Positions 16,484 through 25,949 of a DNA stretch of 64,000 nucleotides are shown here, in pieces (the first letter of the stretch is position 1; each line of letters opens with the position of its first letter). Source of the stretch: Stutzerimonas nitrititolerans. Lineage in GTDB: Bacteria; Pseudomonadota; Gammaproteobacteria; Pseudomonadales; Pseudomonadaceae. The notes beneath the pieces are model-generated. The model worked only from the letters and a program-made list of their open reading frames with translations. It was not told the origin of the DNA and ran no database searches. Location of the stretch: the NCBI RefSeq assembly GCF_003696285.1, contig NZ_RFFL01000007.1, forward strand, positions 124,001-188,000, given 5' to 3'. Position numbers and translations under genes: made by a program.

Positions 16484-17269
16484 TCAGGGCTGCGCGAATA
16501 CTTCATCCAGCAGAGCGTTCATCGCCTGGAATGCGCGCGCAGCCACGACGGGATGGTATTCGTTGCGCCCCGGTACCTTGGCGTAAGGGTCGGTGAAGGA
16601 ATGCACCGCACCGCCGTAGCTGACCAGTTGCCAATCGGCGGAGCTGGCCTTCATCTCGGCAATGAAGCCATCGACCTGCTGCTGCGGCACGCTCGGGTCA
16701 TTGGCGCCGTGCAGCACCAGCACCGGCGCCTTGATGTTCTGCGCATCGGCGGGGTTGGGTGTGTCGAGGTTGCCATGGAAGGAGACGAAGGCGGACAGGT
16801 CGGCGCCGGAACGGGCCAGCTCCAGAACCGCCCCGCCGCCGAAACAGAAGCCGATCGCGGCCAGCTTCCGACTGTCCAGCGCGACGCTGCCGGTCTGCGA
16901 TTTCAGGGCATCGACGGCGGCCTGGGTGCGCTTGCGCATCAGCGGCCGGTCGGCGCGCACGCTCGAGGCCGCGGCTTTCGCCTCGTCCGCGTTGCTGGGC
17001 CGCACCGCCTTGCCGTAGAGGTCGGCGACGAACACCACGTATTTGTCGCTGGCCGCACGCGCCGCTTTCTTGGCGGCGCGGTCGGTAACGCCGAGCCAGT
17101 TGGGCACCATGACCAGCCCCGGCCGTGGCGTGGTCACCGCATCGTCGTAGACCAGCGTGCCCTCGAAGGCCTCGCCGTCGATTTCATAAGCCACTGGTTT
17201 GGCCACCACCGCCGCCTCGGCAAACCCGACCGTGCCGGCCAGGGCCATGGAAAGTAACCTCTTGTTCAT
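16484..17269 (-). CDS. exported dienelactone hydrolase-family protein
   Basis: A 261-residue alpha/beta hydrolase. The nucleophile elbow is GFCFGGG (Cys), the acid is Asp in LHGANDPSVP and the base is His in GGAVHSFTDP, so the catalytic triad is complete. A short N-terminal hydrophobic stretch (LLSMALAGTVGFAEAAVV) suggests a signal peptide, so it probably acts in the periplasm. The start at 17269 (MNKRLL) fits an exported protein. The substrate is not evident. Confidence 0.83.
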   Translation of the reverse strand: MNKRLLSMALAGTVGFAEAAVVAKPVAYEIDGEAFEGTLVYDDAVTTPRPGLVMVPNWLGVTDRAAKKAARAASDKYVVFVADLYGKAVRPSNADEAKAAASSVRADRPLMRKRTQAAVDALKSQTGSVALDSRKLAAIGFCFGGGAVLELARSGADLSAFVSFHGNLDTPNPADAQNIKAPVLVLHGANDPSVPQQQVDGFIAEMKASSADWQLVSYGGAVHSFTDPYAKVPGRNEYHPVVAARAFQAMNALLDEVFAQP

Positions 17270-17395
17270 CGGCTGATCTCCGTTGAGTGTGCTCAAACAG
17301 TAGCCGCTGCAACGGATGCACGCCGCCCTGTGAGCACAGATCATTGCCGCACCCACATATGGTGGGAGGCGCGGAGCGATTGCAGGCCTGCGCTT

Positions 17396-19336
17396 TCAGC
17401 TCTCGGCGAGAAATGCCGTTGGCGGAGAGCCATCGGCGTTCAGTTGATGAATCTCCAGCGGCCGGCCGCTGGGGTCGAGCACCAGCAGGCCGATGCCCGA
17501 ACCGTTCCACAGCCGCTCGCCGGCGTTTCTGCGGTCGGGCAGGCGCGGCACCACCTCCAGCTGCCGACGCTTGGTCAACCAGTTGAGTGGCGACCAGGGC
17601 GCGTAGAGCCAGCGGTTGAGGCGATCGAACCAGTCCAGCAGGCGCCGCGGGAATTCGTTCTTCACGCCGCTGCTGGTGATCTGCCAGAGCTGCGGACCGC
17701 TGTCGCGGGAGCGGATGTGCACTTCGTAGACGAAGGAGTAATGCACGTCGCCGGACAGCACCACGTAGTTACCGGGCGTTCGCGAGTGACGGAAGATGTT
17801 CATCATCACGTGAGCGGCGCCACGGTGCGCCATCCAGTTCTCGGCATCGACCAGCAGCGGCTGCCCGGCCCAGCTGAAGATGCGCTGGATCACCTCGATC
17901 AGCTTGACGCCGAACATCGGCGGCGGCGAGACGATCAGCACCGACGGCTTGTCGAGAATGTTCTGCTGCAGTTCGCTGAGCGCTTCCCAGTCCATCAGGC
18001 CCGAAGGGCGGCTGAGGTTGCGCTCGCTGCGCCAGCGCCGGGTGCGCGTATCGAGCACCACCAGCGGCGGATCGGTGGCCAGCTCATAGCCCCAGCCGTC
18101 GAGCCGGAACAGCTCGTCGATCAGTTGATCCTGGGCGGCACAATCGAGCCGGCCGGCGGCCGCCGTTTCCAGCAGCCGTTGCGTCTGCTCCAGCCGTTCG
18201 CCGAAGCGTTCCGGCTGGTTGCCCCAGGCCTGACACAGCAGGTAGGCGATCAGCGCGTTGCCGATGATCCGTCGCGACAACGGATGACCGTAGGCGGTCT
18301 CCTCCCAGCGAGCCGAGAGGTTCCAGTCGTCGGTGATGTCGTGGTCGTCGAAGATCATCAGCGAAGGAACGTGCGCCAGCGCCCTGGCCGCCTGCGGCAG
18401 GCCCTGCCGGAAGCCTTGCAGGCAGTTCTCTTCGCTGCGGTAGCGCTCGGCCTGCTTGGCATCGAGCGGCGGCATCGCCGGCTCGATCAGCGACCAGGGC
18501 AGCGGCGACCAGACCAGCAGGTACATGGCCATGACTTCGCCGAGGGTGATCAGGTGGTTGTGCCCGTTGGCGGTGGTGAACACCGGCTTTTCCACGCCAC
18601 CGAAGAAGCGTTCGCGCAGCGCCTCGTTGGACTTGAACGCCGGAAGCAGATCCTCGCGCCGGTAATAGGTGGCCGGGTGGTTGAACAGCTCCTCGCTGTC
18701 GGCGACCACCGCGCCCTCCAGCCGCTCGCCGCACAGACCGAGGCGGCGCACCAGCCCGTGAATGGCCACCAGCATCGGCCCGGCGACATCGTCGGCGTAC
18801 ACCTGGTCGCCGGTCATCAGCAGCACTGCGGGGCGGCTCGTGGGATTGTCGAGCTCGCGGGCGAGCAGCTCGTCGACGCACAGCAGACCATCCGCCGCCG
18901 GGTGGTGCGGCTTGCGACAGGAGCCATGCAGCACACGGTCGAGCCGGGACTTGATGACGAAACTGGGCCGCGCCCTCCCCGCGTACAACAGATGCGGCGC
19001 CCAGTCTGCGATGCCCTGCTCCGCCAGCCCTTCGCCACTGATGCGCAAGTCGTACTCGATCACGCAATCGCTCGGCAGCGCCTCATCCAGCGTCACATCG
19101 ACCAGATGCAGCAGCGCATCGCGACCGATGGGCAGACGCTGGCAGTTCGTCTCGTCCAGCGGGATGACGCGCGGCTGGGCATGTGCCCCGCCCTGCAGAA
19201 CCAGCGCAAGCGCCAGCGGGCGGGAAGCGACCAGCCAGAACACCAGCCGAGCGGGCTCGACACGGCGCAGCAATGGGCCGGCAAGAACCGGCGGCAAGGT
19301 TTCGGTAACGGGGGAAAGATCAGTCAAGGAAGGCAT
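17396..19336 (-). CDS. PhoD-like metallophosphatase-family protein
   Basis: A 646-residue protein. The metal-binding motifs of the PhoD/calcineurin-like group are visible: VLLMTGDQVYADD (about residue 170), MIFDDHDITDDWN and VVLSGDVHYSFVYEVH. There is no clear signal peptide, unlike classic PhoD, so it may be cytoplasmic. The 90-residue N-terminal domain before HGSCRKP is unlike PhoD. It is followed on the same strand by the upstream CAP-domain gene ending at 19416. The substrate is unknown. Confidence 0.78.
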   Translation of the reverse strand: MPSLTDLSPVTETLPPVLAGPLLRRVEPARLVFWLVASRPLALALVLQGGAHAQPRVIPLDETNCQRLPIGRDALLHLVDVTLDEALPSDCVIEYDLRISGEGLAEQGIADWAPHLLYAGRARPSFVIKSRLDRVLHGSCRKPHHPAADGLLCVDELLARELDNPTSRPAVLLMTGDQVYADDVAGPMLVAIHGLVRRLGLCGERLEGAVVADSEELFNHPATYYRREDLLPAFKSNEALRERFFGGVEKPVFTTANGHNHLITLGEVMAMYLLVWSPLPWSLIEPAMPPLDAKQAERYRSEENCLQGFRQGLPQAARALAHVPSLMIFDDHDITDDWNLSARWEETAYGHPLSRRIIGNALIAYLLCQAWGNQPERFGERLEQTQRLLETAAAGRLDCAAQDQLIDELFRLDGWGYELATDPPLVVLDTRTRRWRSERNLSRPSGLMDWEALSELQQNILDKPSVLIVSPPPMFGVKLIEVIQRIFSWAGQPLLVDAENWMAHRGAAHVMMNIFRHSRTPGNYVVLSGDVHYSFVYEVHIRSRDSGPQLWQITSSGVKNEFPRRLLDWFDRLNRWLYAPWSPLNWLTKRRQLEVVPRLPDRRNAGERLWNGSGIGLLVLDPSGRPLEIHQLNADGSPPTAFLAES

Positions 19337-19415
19337 TCGCAGTGGGAAACGGAGGTTCGAGCGCTCGGCTCGTCATGCCAGCGGTGGACGCCTGCCCGCC
19401 GCTGGTATTTGCCGA

Positions 19416-20255
19416 TCAGGGCGCTCCGAACAGAGCGGTCCAGTAGATACCGGCATCGCTCTGCGGATCGACCGCATAGGCGGCGCCCAGTTCGCTGAAG
19501 TGCGGGTTCATCAGGTTCGCGCAGTGCCCCGGGCTGGCCAGCCAACCCTCGACCACTAGGCGCGGCGTATCCAGTGCCGCGGCGATGTTCTCACCGATCA
19601 CACCGCCTTCATAGCCGGCCAGCTCCGCGCGGTCGCCCGGCGTGCGGCCGTCATCGCCGAGATGGCTGAAGAAATTGCCGTTGGCCATCGCCCGGCTGTG
19701 ACCCTCGGCCGCCGCGCCGAGCGTGGCGTTCCAGGCCAGTGGCGGCGCCGCGTCGAAGGCTTGCGCTCCGCACTGTCGCGCCTGGCTGCGTGCCGCGTTG
19801 ATCCCCTCGAGCAACTTCTGCCCTTCCGCCTGCCAGGCACCCAGCTTGCCGCTCAACAGCGGCCGCGCCAGCACAATGCGCCAGTCGCGCCCTTCGCGGC
19901 TCACGCCGATATCGACGAACTGCGGGTCCAGCAGGATCTGGCAATAGCTTTCCTGCAGCGCGGTCATGGCCGCCTGGCTGTCGCGCGGCCCGGACAGGCT
20001 GATCGCCTGCGCATTGGTGAACGGATAGGCCTTGGCGCCCAACGCCCGATGCAGCTCCGCGCGCCCTTGCGCCGGCAGCACCAGGCGCTCGTCGGCTGCC
20101 AGCGGCGGCAACGCCTCGAACGACTGCCCCGCACAGCTGCGCACCTCGCCGCGATAGAGGTTAATCGACTCGACGAGCCGCACCTCCTCGACCGCGCCGG
20201 CATTACCGGCGAGCAGCAGCAAAGCGAAACCCATGACCGACGACCCGATGCGCAT
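19416..20255 (-). CDS. exported CAP/SCP-domain protein
   Basis: A 279-residue protein with a signal peptide (VMGFALLLLAGNAGAVE). The CAP domain is in the C-terminal half: HSRAMANGNFFSHLGDDGRT, GENIAAALDTP and WLASPGHCANLMNPHFSELG, with the two family His residues and the Glu. The N-terminal half (about residues 25-140) looks like a degenerate first copy, with INLYRGEVRSCAG paralleling INAARSQARQCGA later, so this may be a tandem-domain protein. The start at 20255 leads straight into the signal peptide. The role is unknown. Confidence 0.82.
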   Translation of the reverse strand: MRIGSSVMGFALLLLAGNAGAVEEVRLVESINLYRGEVRSCAGQSFEALPPLAADERLVLPAQGRAELHRALGAKAYPFTNAQAISLSGPRDSQAAMTALQESYCQILLDPQFVDIGVSREGRDWRIVLARPLLSGKLGAWQAEGQKLLEGINAARSQARQCGAQAFDAAPPLAWNATLGAAAEGHSRAMANGNFFSHLGDDGRTPGDRAELAGYEGGVIGENIAAALDTPRLVVEGWLASPGHCANLMNPHFSELGAAYAVDPQSDAGIYWTALFGAP

Positions 20256-20330
20256 GAAGCCTTCCCCCAACCTGGACAGTACCTGTGATCGCGCGAGCAG
20301 CCGGCCGTTCTTCGGCTATGATCGAACGCC

Positions 20331-20735
20331 ATGAACAGCCTGCCGCCCCTTCGCCAACCCTGTCCACCCGGCACCTGCACCTGCAGGCGCGACGAGTTGC
20401 TGGAAGAGCCCGGCGCGGACCTGCGCATCCTGCGCCTGACCCGCCACGAAGAACAGCGCCTGCTCGAACGCCTGGAGAATATCCGCAGCCTGGCCGATCT
20501 GGAACGCCTCCAGCAACGGATGTACGAACAGCTCGGCATCCGCCTGAGCATCTCCCCCAGCCACAACGAAGTGCGCAGCATGCGCGGCATCGCCATCGAC
20601 TTCGTCGAGCAGCAGCCGGGCCTGTGCCGCAAGACCCGACAGGCGATCCCGGCCGCGATTCGCCGCGGCCTCGAAAGACAACCGGAGATCGCCTACCGCC
20701 TGCTCGATGCCCATGACCTGCTGCGCGATGCCTGA
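20331..20735 (+). CDS. conserved hypothetical protein with Cys-rich N-terminus
   Basis: A 134-residue protein that I cannot name. It starts with a cysteine cluster (CPPGTCTC, residues 11-18), followed by RRDELLEEP and a helical, charged body (EEQRLLERLENIRSLADLER). The cluster could bind a metal or an iron-sulphur centre. It is divergent from the CAP-domain gene and convergent with sotB. Confidence 0.65.
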   Translation: MNSLPPLRQPCPPGTCTCRRDELLEEPGADLRILRLTRHEEQRLLERLENIRSLADLERLQQRMYEQLGIRLSISPSHNEVRSMRGIAIDFVEQQPGLCRKTRQAIPAAIRRGLERQPEIAYRLLDAHDLLRDA

Positions 20736-20768
20736 ATCGCATCGCATGCGTTATTCCGGCAGAGGCGA

Positions 20769-21965
20769 CTAACCAGCAGGTGAAACCCTGGGCGCCGCCG
20801 GGAAGCGCTTCATCATGACGCCACAAAGCAGCAGCGCTGCCAGCCCCAGCCCGCCACCGACGAAGCCGATGCTCCCCAACCCGATCTGCTGGCTGACCAC
20901 GCTGCCGAGCAGGGCACCGGCACCGATGCCGACATTGAATATCCCGGAGAACAGCGACATGGCCACATCGGTAGCATCCGAGGCGAAATGCAGTACCCGG
21001 GACTGTAACGCCAGCACGAAACACAGCACCACCGCCCCCCAGACCACGCTCATCGCCAGGAATGCCGGCATAGAGCCCGACAAGGGACGCAGCAAGAGCA
21101 GGCACAGCGCCAGAATCAGGATGGAGCAGAACAGGAACGGGCGCGAATAACGGGGGCTGTAGCGGCTGAACAGCACCGATCCCAGGATGCCGGCCCCGCC
21201 GAACAGCAGCAGCACCACGGTGGTCATGTTGCCGCTCATCTGCGCGACCTGCCGGGTGAACGGCTCGATGTAGCTGTAGGCCGTGAACTGGGCGGTGACC
21301 ACCAGCACCGTCAGCGCATAGACGGTCACCAGCAGCGGCCTTTTGAACAGCACGGGCAGGCTGCGCAATGATCCCGAATTCTGGCTGGGCAACAACGGCA
21401 AGGTTCGCGCCAGGCATAGCAGCGCCAGACCCGCCAGTACCGCGATGATCAGGAACGTCGTGCGCCAGCCCAGCATGCCGCCAATCACCCGACCGAGCGG
21501 CACGCCCAGCACCATCGCCATGGTGGTGCCGGTGGCCAGCAGGCCCAGCGCCTGCGCGGCCTTGCCTTGCGGCGCCACGCGTACCGCCAGCGAAGCGGTG
21601 ATCGACCAGAACACCGCGTGAGAGAAAGCGATGCCGGTGCGGCTTACCAGCAGCACCTCGAAACTCCAGGCGATACCCGAAAGCAGATGGCTGCCGATGA
21701 ACAGCAGGAACAGGCCGATCAGCAACTTGCGCCGCTCGATGTTGCGCGTCAGCAACATCAGCGGCAGCGAGGCCAGCGCGACGATCCAGGCGTAGACCGT
21801 CAGCATCAGCCCCACGTGAGCGGTGGACATCTCGAAGCTGCGCCCGATATCGCTGAGCAGCCCCACCGGCACGAACTCGGTAGTGTTGAAAATGAATGCG
21901 GCCAGCGCCAGCGCGACGACGCTGAGCCAGCGACCGCTCGCAGCGGTCGTTTCCATATTGGTCAT
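20769..21965 (-). CDS. sotB: MFS sugar efflux transporter SotB
   Basis: A 398-residue major facilitator with 12 hydrophobic helices. It is closely like E. coli SotB (YdeA) as I remember it: [19 protein letters not shown], the [18 protein letters not shown] region, [12 protein letters not shown] and [16 protein letters not shown]-type blocks (here [12 protein letters not shown]). SotB exports arabinose and related sugars or analogues. The start at 21965 is chosen by alignment; an ATG three codons later is also possible, and the ribosome site is weak. Confidence 0.9.
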   Translation of the reverse strand: MTNMETTAASGRWLSVVALALAAFIFNTTEFVPVGLLSDIGRSFEMSTAHVGLMLTVYAWIVALASLPLMLLTRNIERRKLLIGLFLLFIGSHLLSGIAWSFEVLLVSRTGIAFSHAVFWSITASLAVRVAPQGKAAQALGLLATGTTMAMVLGVPLGRVIGGMLGWRTTFLIIAVLAGLALLCLARTLPLLPSQNSGSLRSLPVLFKRPLLVTVYALTVLVVTAQFTAYSYIEPFTRQVAQMSGNMTTVVLLLFGGAGILGSVLFSRYSPRYSRPFLFCSILILALCLLLLRPLSGSMPAFLAMSVVWGAVVLCFVLALQSRVLHFASDATDVAMSLFSGIFNVGIGAGALLGSVVSQQIGLGSIGFVGGGLGLAALLLCGVMMKRFPAAPRVSPAG

Positions 21966-22135
21966 GAGGTGATCGAGCCTGGGGAGATGCAAGGAGGCGA
22001 ACCAGCCCCCGGGAAGCCAACAGCATAGCCGCGAAAAGATTGCCGATTCGCGAACAGCGCTAGGTAGAGGGCTGGAAACGCGAATTCTATGCCCCACGGC
22101 GCAGCACGACAACGTCACTGCGACCAGGACATGAC

Positions 22136-22454
22136 GTTCCCACGCAGGAGCATGGGAACGATCGCTGACCTATGATGGTTCCTACGCTCCCGCGTGGGAA
22201 CGCACCCCGGACGCTCCGCGTCCATTCACCCAGTTCAAGGAGGAACTCATGGGTCGCAGCCGCTACATCATCACCGAACCCAACCAGCCGCAGTGAGGTT
22301 CCCACGCAGGAGCATGGGAACGATCGCTGACCTATGATCGTTCCTACGCTCCCGCGTGGGAACGCACCCCGGATGCTCCGCGTCCATTCACCCAGTTCAA
22401 GGAGGAACTCATGGGTCGCAGCCGCTACATCATCACGGAACCCAACCAGCCGCA
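22136..22454. repeat. 157-bp tandem duplication at the RAYT 5' end
   Basis: Unit 1 (22136-22292) is repeated as unit 2 (22298-22454), offset by 162 bp, with three substitutions (22177/22339, 22212/22374, 22275/22437). Each unit holds a REP family B pair, a ribosome site AAGGAGG and the first 14 RAYT codons. Confidence 0.9.
22249..22296 (+). pseudogene. truncated 5' copy of the RAYT gene
   Basis: The start codon and the first 14 codons equal those of the gene at 22411. The junction of the duplication then gives CAG TGA, so a 15-residue peptide (MGRSRYIITEPNQPQ) would be made. It keeps its own AAGGAGG ribosome site. Confidence 0.8.
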
Positions 22455-22944
22455 CTTTCTCACCTGCACGGTGATGGAGTGGCTGCCACTGTTCAGCCGT
22501 CCGGCCCTCGTCGAGATCGTTCTGGACTGCTGGCGATACCAGCAAGAAAACCAAGGCCTGCAGCTCTACGGCTACGTTGTGATGGAGAACCATCTGCACT
22601 GTCTGGCCCAAGCGGACGACCTGTCTCGTAGCGTGTCCGGCTTTAAGTCTTTCACGGCTCGCAAGATCATCGAACACCTGCACGATATCGGTGCCGGGCT
22701 AGCACTGAAACGGCTGCGCATGAGCAAAAGAGCGCACAAGCAGGATCGCGACCATCAGTTCTGGCAGGAAGGCAGCCACGCGGAGCTGGTTTGCAGCGAA
22801 GCGGTGATGCGCCAGAAGCTCGACTACATCCATTACAACCCGGTGCGGCGGGGTTATGTGGATCGACCGGAGCACTGGCGCTACTCCAGCGCGCGCAGCT
22901 ACGCCGGAGAGCCGGGGCTTCTGCAGATCGCGCGATGGTATTGA
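22411..22944 (+). CDS. REP-associated tyrosine transposase (RAYT), copy 2
   Basis: A 177-residue Y1/HUH transposase. HxH is at residues 61-63 (VVMENHLHCLAQADD), and the C-terminal blocks YIHYNPVRRGYV and WRYSSARSY hold the catalytic Tyr candidates. It lies between REP family B palindromes upstream (22136-22365) and downstream (22970-23105), so this is probably its cognate family. It belongs to a different RAYT branch from the gene at 3144. Its 5' end is duplicated upstream. Confidence 0.9.
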   Translation: MGRSRYIITEPNQPHFLTCTVMEWLPLFSRPALVEIVLDCWRYQQENQGLQLYGYVVMENHLHCLAQADDLSRSVSGFKSFTARKIIEHLHDIGAGLALKRLRMSKRAHKQDRDHQFWQEGSHAELVCSEAVMRQKLDYIHYNPVRRGYVDRPEHWRYSSARSYAGEPGLLQIARWY

Positions 22945-22967
22945 GCAGTGACGCGGAGCGTCTGGGT

Positions 22968-23110
22968 TGGCGCTCCCGCGCGGGAGCGTAGGAGCGAGCA
23001 CGTCAGCCGGTCCCAGGCCGTTAGCGTTCCCACGCGGGTGCATGGGAACGATCGGGCCGGTACTTTCCATGATCGTCCCCACGCTCCCGCGTGGGAACGC
23101 CCCCGGCCGC
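22968..23110. repeat. REP family B cluster
   Basis: Several inverted units: GCGCTCCCGCGCGGGAGCG, then GTTCCCACGCGGGTGCATGG and CCCCACGCTCCCGCGTGGG. They lie between the RAYT and rlhA and leave no room for a gene. Confidence 0.75.
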
Positions 23111-23218
23111 TCCCGCGTCCAGTCGCACTACCCCAGACCACCACACAGCCGATGCAAAACCCAAACCCGTCCCAAGCCATTACAATGCTCCTTTTCGCCT
23201 TGCACCCGGTCCGCGCGC

Positions 23219-25216
23219 ATGTCCCTACCCAAGCACCACCTCGAACTGCTGAGTCCCGCACGGGACGTCTCCATCGCGAAGGAGGCCATCCTGCATGGCG
23301 CCGATGCCGTGTACATCGGCGGGCCGAGTTTTGGCGCGCGGCACAATGCCGAGAACAGCGTCGAGGATATCGCCGGGCTGGTGGAATTCGCCCATCTGTT
23401 CCATGCGCGGGTGTTCGTCACGCTCAACACCATCCTCCACGACGACGAGCTGGAAGCCGCGCGCACGCTGATCCACCAGTTGCACGAGATCGGCGTCGAC
23501 GCGCTGATCATCCAGGACATGGGCATCATGGAAATGGACCTGCCGCCCATCGAGATCCACGCCAGCACCCAGACCGACATCCGCACCCTGGAGCGGGCGA
23601 AGTTCCTCGACCAGGCCGGCTTCTCCCAGCTGGTGCTGGCGCGCGAGCTGAACCTGCAGGAAATCCGCGCCATCCACGAGCAGGTGGATTCGACCCTGGA
23701 ATTCTTTATCCATGGCGCGCTGTGCGTGGCGTTCTCCGGGCAGTGCAACATCAGCCATGCGCAGACCGGGCGCAGCGCCAACCGCGGCGACTGCTCCCAG
23801 GCCTGCCGCCTGCCCTACACCCTGAAGGACGACCAGGGACGCGTGGTGGCCTTCGACAAGCACCTGCTGTCGATGAAGGACAACAACCAGAGCGCCAACC
23901 TGCGCGCGCTGGTGGAGGCCGGCGTGCGCTCGTTCAAGATCGAAGGCCGCTACAAGGATGTGAGCTACGTGAAGAACATCACCGCTTACTACCGCCAGCG
24001 CCTCGACGACATCCTCGAAGACCGCACCGACCTGGCTCGCGCCTCCAGCGGCCGCACCGAGCATTTCTTCGTGCCGGACCCGGACAAGACCTTCCACCGC
24101 GGCAGCACCGACTACTTCGTCACCGACCGCAAGATCGACATCGGCGCCTTCGATTCGCCGACCTTCACCGGCCTGCCGGTAGGCGAAGTGCTCAAGGTCG
24201 GCAAGCATGATTTCATCGCCCAGACCAGCGAGCCGCTGAGCAATGGCGATGGCCTCAATGTGCTGGTCAAGCGCGAGGTGGTGGGCTTTCGCGCCAGCGT
24301 GGTCGAGCCGCTGAAGGAACTCGAAGAAGACGGCGAAACCCGCTGGCAGTACCGTGTCGAGCCCAACGAGATGCCGGCAGCGCTCAAGCAGCTGCGACCG
24401 AACCATCCGCTCAATCGCAACCTGGACCACAACTGGCAGCAGGCGCTGTTGAAGACTTCCGCCGAACGTCGCGTGGGCGTGCGCTGGCTGGCGAAGTTGC
24501 GCGCGGACGGGCTGGAGCTGCACGTCACCAGCGAAGAAGGCGCCTATGCCACGGTGGCTCTGCCCGGCCCCTTCGGCGAGGCGAAGAAGCCCGAGCAGAT
24601 GCCCGCCCAGATCACCGACCTGCTGCGCCAGCTGGGTACGACGATCTACCACGCCGAAGAGGTGGCAATCGACGCACCCCAGGCGTTCTTCATTCCCAAC
24701 TCACAACTCAAGGCCCTGCGCCGCGAAGCCATCGAGGCGCTGACCGTCGCCCGCGAAGCCATGCGCCCACTCGGCAGCCGCAAGCCGGTCAGCGTGCCGC
24801 CGCCGGTATACCCCGAGTCGCATCTGTCGTTTCTTGCCAACGTCTACAACGAGAAGGCCCGGGCCTTCTACCACCGTTACGGCGTGCAGCTGATCGATGC
24901 GGCCTACGAGGCCCACGAGGAAACTGGCGAAGTGCCGGTGATGATCACCAAGCACTGCCTGCGCTTCTCCTTCAACCTCTGCCCCAAGCAGGCCAAGGGC
25001 GTCACCGGCGTGCGCACCAAGGTCGCGCCGATGCAGCTGGTGCACGGCGACGAGGTGCTGACGCTGAAGTTCGATTGCAAGCCCTGCGAGATGCATGTGA
25101 TCGGCAAGATCAAGGGCAACATCCTCAACCTGCCGCAGCCGGGCAGCGCGGCCAGCGTGGTCGGGCAGATCAGCCCCGAGGACCTGATGAAGACCATTCG
25201 CCGGCCGCAGCGCTGA
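23219..25216 (+). CDS. rlhA: 23S rRNA C2501 hydroxylase RlhA (U32 family)
   Basis: A 665-residue U32-family protein with the long C-terminal extension typical of RlhA (E. coli YdcP, about 650 residues); the tRNA-acting relative YegQ/TrhP is only about 450. Shared blocks include LLSPARD, AVYIGGPSFGARHNAENS, HASTQTDIRTLERAKFLD and the Cys motif RGDCSQACRLPY. C-terminal Cys pairs (HCLRFSFNLCP, FDCKPCEMHV) may hold an iron-sulphur centre. RlhA makes 5-hydroxycytidine in 23S rRNA using prephenate-derived chemistry. The start at 23219 is chosen because the upstream open part is REP sequence. Confidence 0.88.
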   Translation: MSLPKHHLELLSPARDVSIAKEAILHGADAVYIGGPSFGARHNAENSVEDIAGLVEFAHLFHARVFVTLNTILHDDELEAARTLIHQLHEIGVDALIIQDMGIMEMDLPPIEIHASTQTDIRTLERAKFLDQAGFSQLVLARELNLQEIRAIHEQVDSTLEFFIHGALCVAFSGQCNISHAQTGRSANRGDCSQACRLPYTLKDDQGRVVAFDKHLLSMKDNNQSANLRALVEAGVRSFKIEGRYKDVSYVKNITAYYRQRLDDILEDRTDLARASSGRTEHFFVPDPDKTFHRGSTDYFVTDRKIDIGAFDSPTFTGLPVGEVLKVGKHDFIAQTSEPLSNGDGLNVLVKREVVGFRASVVEPLKELEEDGETRWQYRVEPNEMPAALKQLRPNHPLNRNLDHNWQQALLKTSAERRVGVRWLAKLRADGLELHVTSEEGAYATVALPGPFGEAKKPEQMPAQITDLLRQLGTTIYHAEEVAIDAPQAFFIPNSQLKALRREAIEALTVAREAMRPLGSRKPVSVPPPVYPESHLSFLANVYNEKARAFYHRYGVQLIDAAYEAHEETGEVPVMITKHCLRFSFNLCPKQAKGVTGVRTKVAPMQLVHGDEVLTLKFDCKPCEMHVIGKIKGNILNLPQPGSAASVVGQISPEDLMKTIRRPQR

Positions 25217-25275
25217 CGAAATCTTTCACCGCAGCCGCTCCTCTCGGCGGGAGAGAAGCGGCGATGAAGGCGAGT

Positions 25276-25716
25276 TTATTCAGAGAAGTAGGCCTGCGCT
25301 CGCTCTACCTCGGCGGCGGTCGGCTTGTAGCTGGTCCACTGATCGCTCTCTTTCTTCTTGTAACGCACCACACCCTGAGCCACGTCGAACTCGTAGAACG
25401 GGTAGACCTCGCGCAGGTTGTAGAAGGCAGCCGGGGCGAAGAACAGGATGTCGGCGACCAGATAACCACTGTTGAACTTGAGCGGCATCAGCCCGTACAT
25501 GGGCTCCATGCCTTCCTGCGTGGCACGGAAGCGGTACTGGCCGAAGCTGGTGGCCTTGTAGGTTTTGCTGACGGGGTTCTTCAGCACCAGCGGCGCGTCA
25601 TTGTTGATCTTCACCGCGAGGCTCGGATCGCTGGAGCGTAGCGAGGTGGTAGCGGTACAGGCGGACAGCAGTACGGCGGTCAGTGGCACCACCAGCAGTT
25701 GTTTGAGTTTCATCAT
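25276..25716 (-). CDS. small lipoprotein of unknown function
   Basis: A 146-residue protein. The signal peptide ends in a lipobox, VLLSACTATT (Cys20), so it is lipid-anchored. The mature part has a hydrophobic stretch (YLVADILFFAPAAFYNLREV) next to YPFYEFDVAQGVVRYKKK. Start 25716 follows GAGGGAACAG; a second ATG is adjacent. It has no partner gene and I do not recognise the family. Confidence 0.75.
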   Translation of the reverse strand: MMKLKQLLVVPLTAVLLSACTATTSLRSSDPSLAVKINNDAPLVLKNPVSKTYKATSFGQYRFRATQEGMEPMYGLMPLKFNSGYLVADILFFAPAAFYNLREVYPFYEFDVAQGVVRYKKKESDQWTSYKPTAAEVERAQAYFSE

Positions 25717-25949
25717 CTGTTCCCTCGTGAGTATTGGCGAACGGCGCCGATCGACTCCTGCGCTGGGAGCCGACGGCCATCCGTGGCGAGCGCGACTATA
25801 AGCCAGCAGGCCGCCTATGGCCATGTGCCACAAGCGGCCATCCAGCGCTTGTTGATCATCGTCAATTCACCTCACCGTTCAGCGTCCTGCCGAAACTTTC
25901 CTGCCCGGCATCAGCCGTACCTGTTGAATCCACTCTCACTGGAGCGCGT

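Noticed and set aside
16136-17257. A 373-codon plus-strand frame opposite the dienelactone hydrolase
   Set aside because: Shadow of the minus-strand hydrolase, which has a full catalytic triad.
17330-19498. A 722-codon open frame on the plus strand
   Set aside because: It mirrors the PhoD-like gene on the minus strand and has shadow-type composition.
23219-25216. tRNA hydroxylation protein TrhP (YegQ)
   Set aside because: Length and the C-terminal extension fit RlhA; TrhP is about 200 residues shorter.
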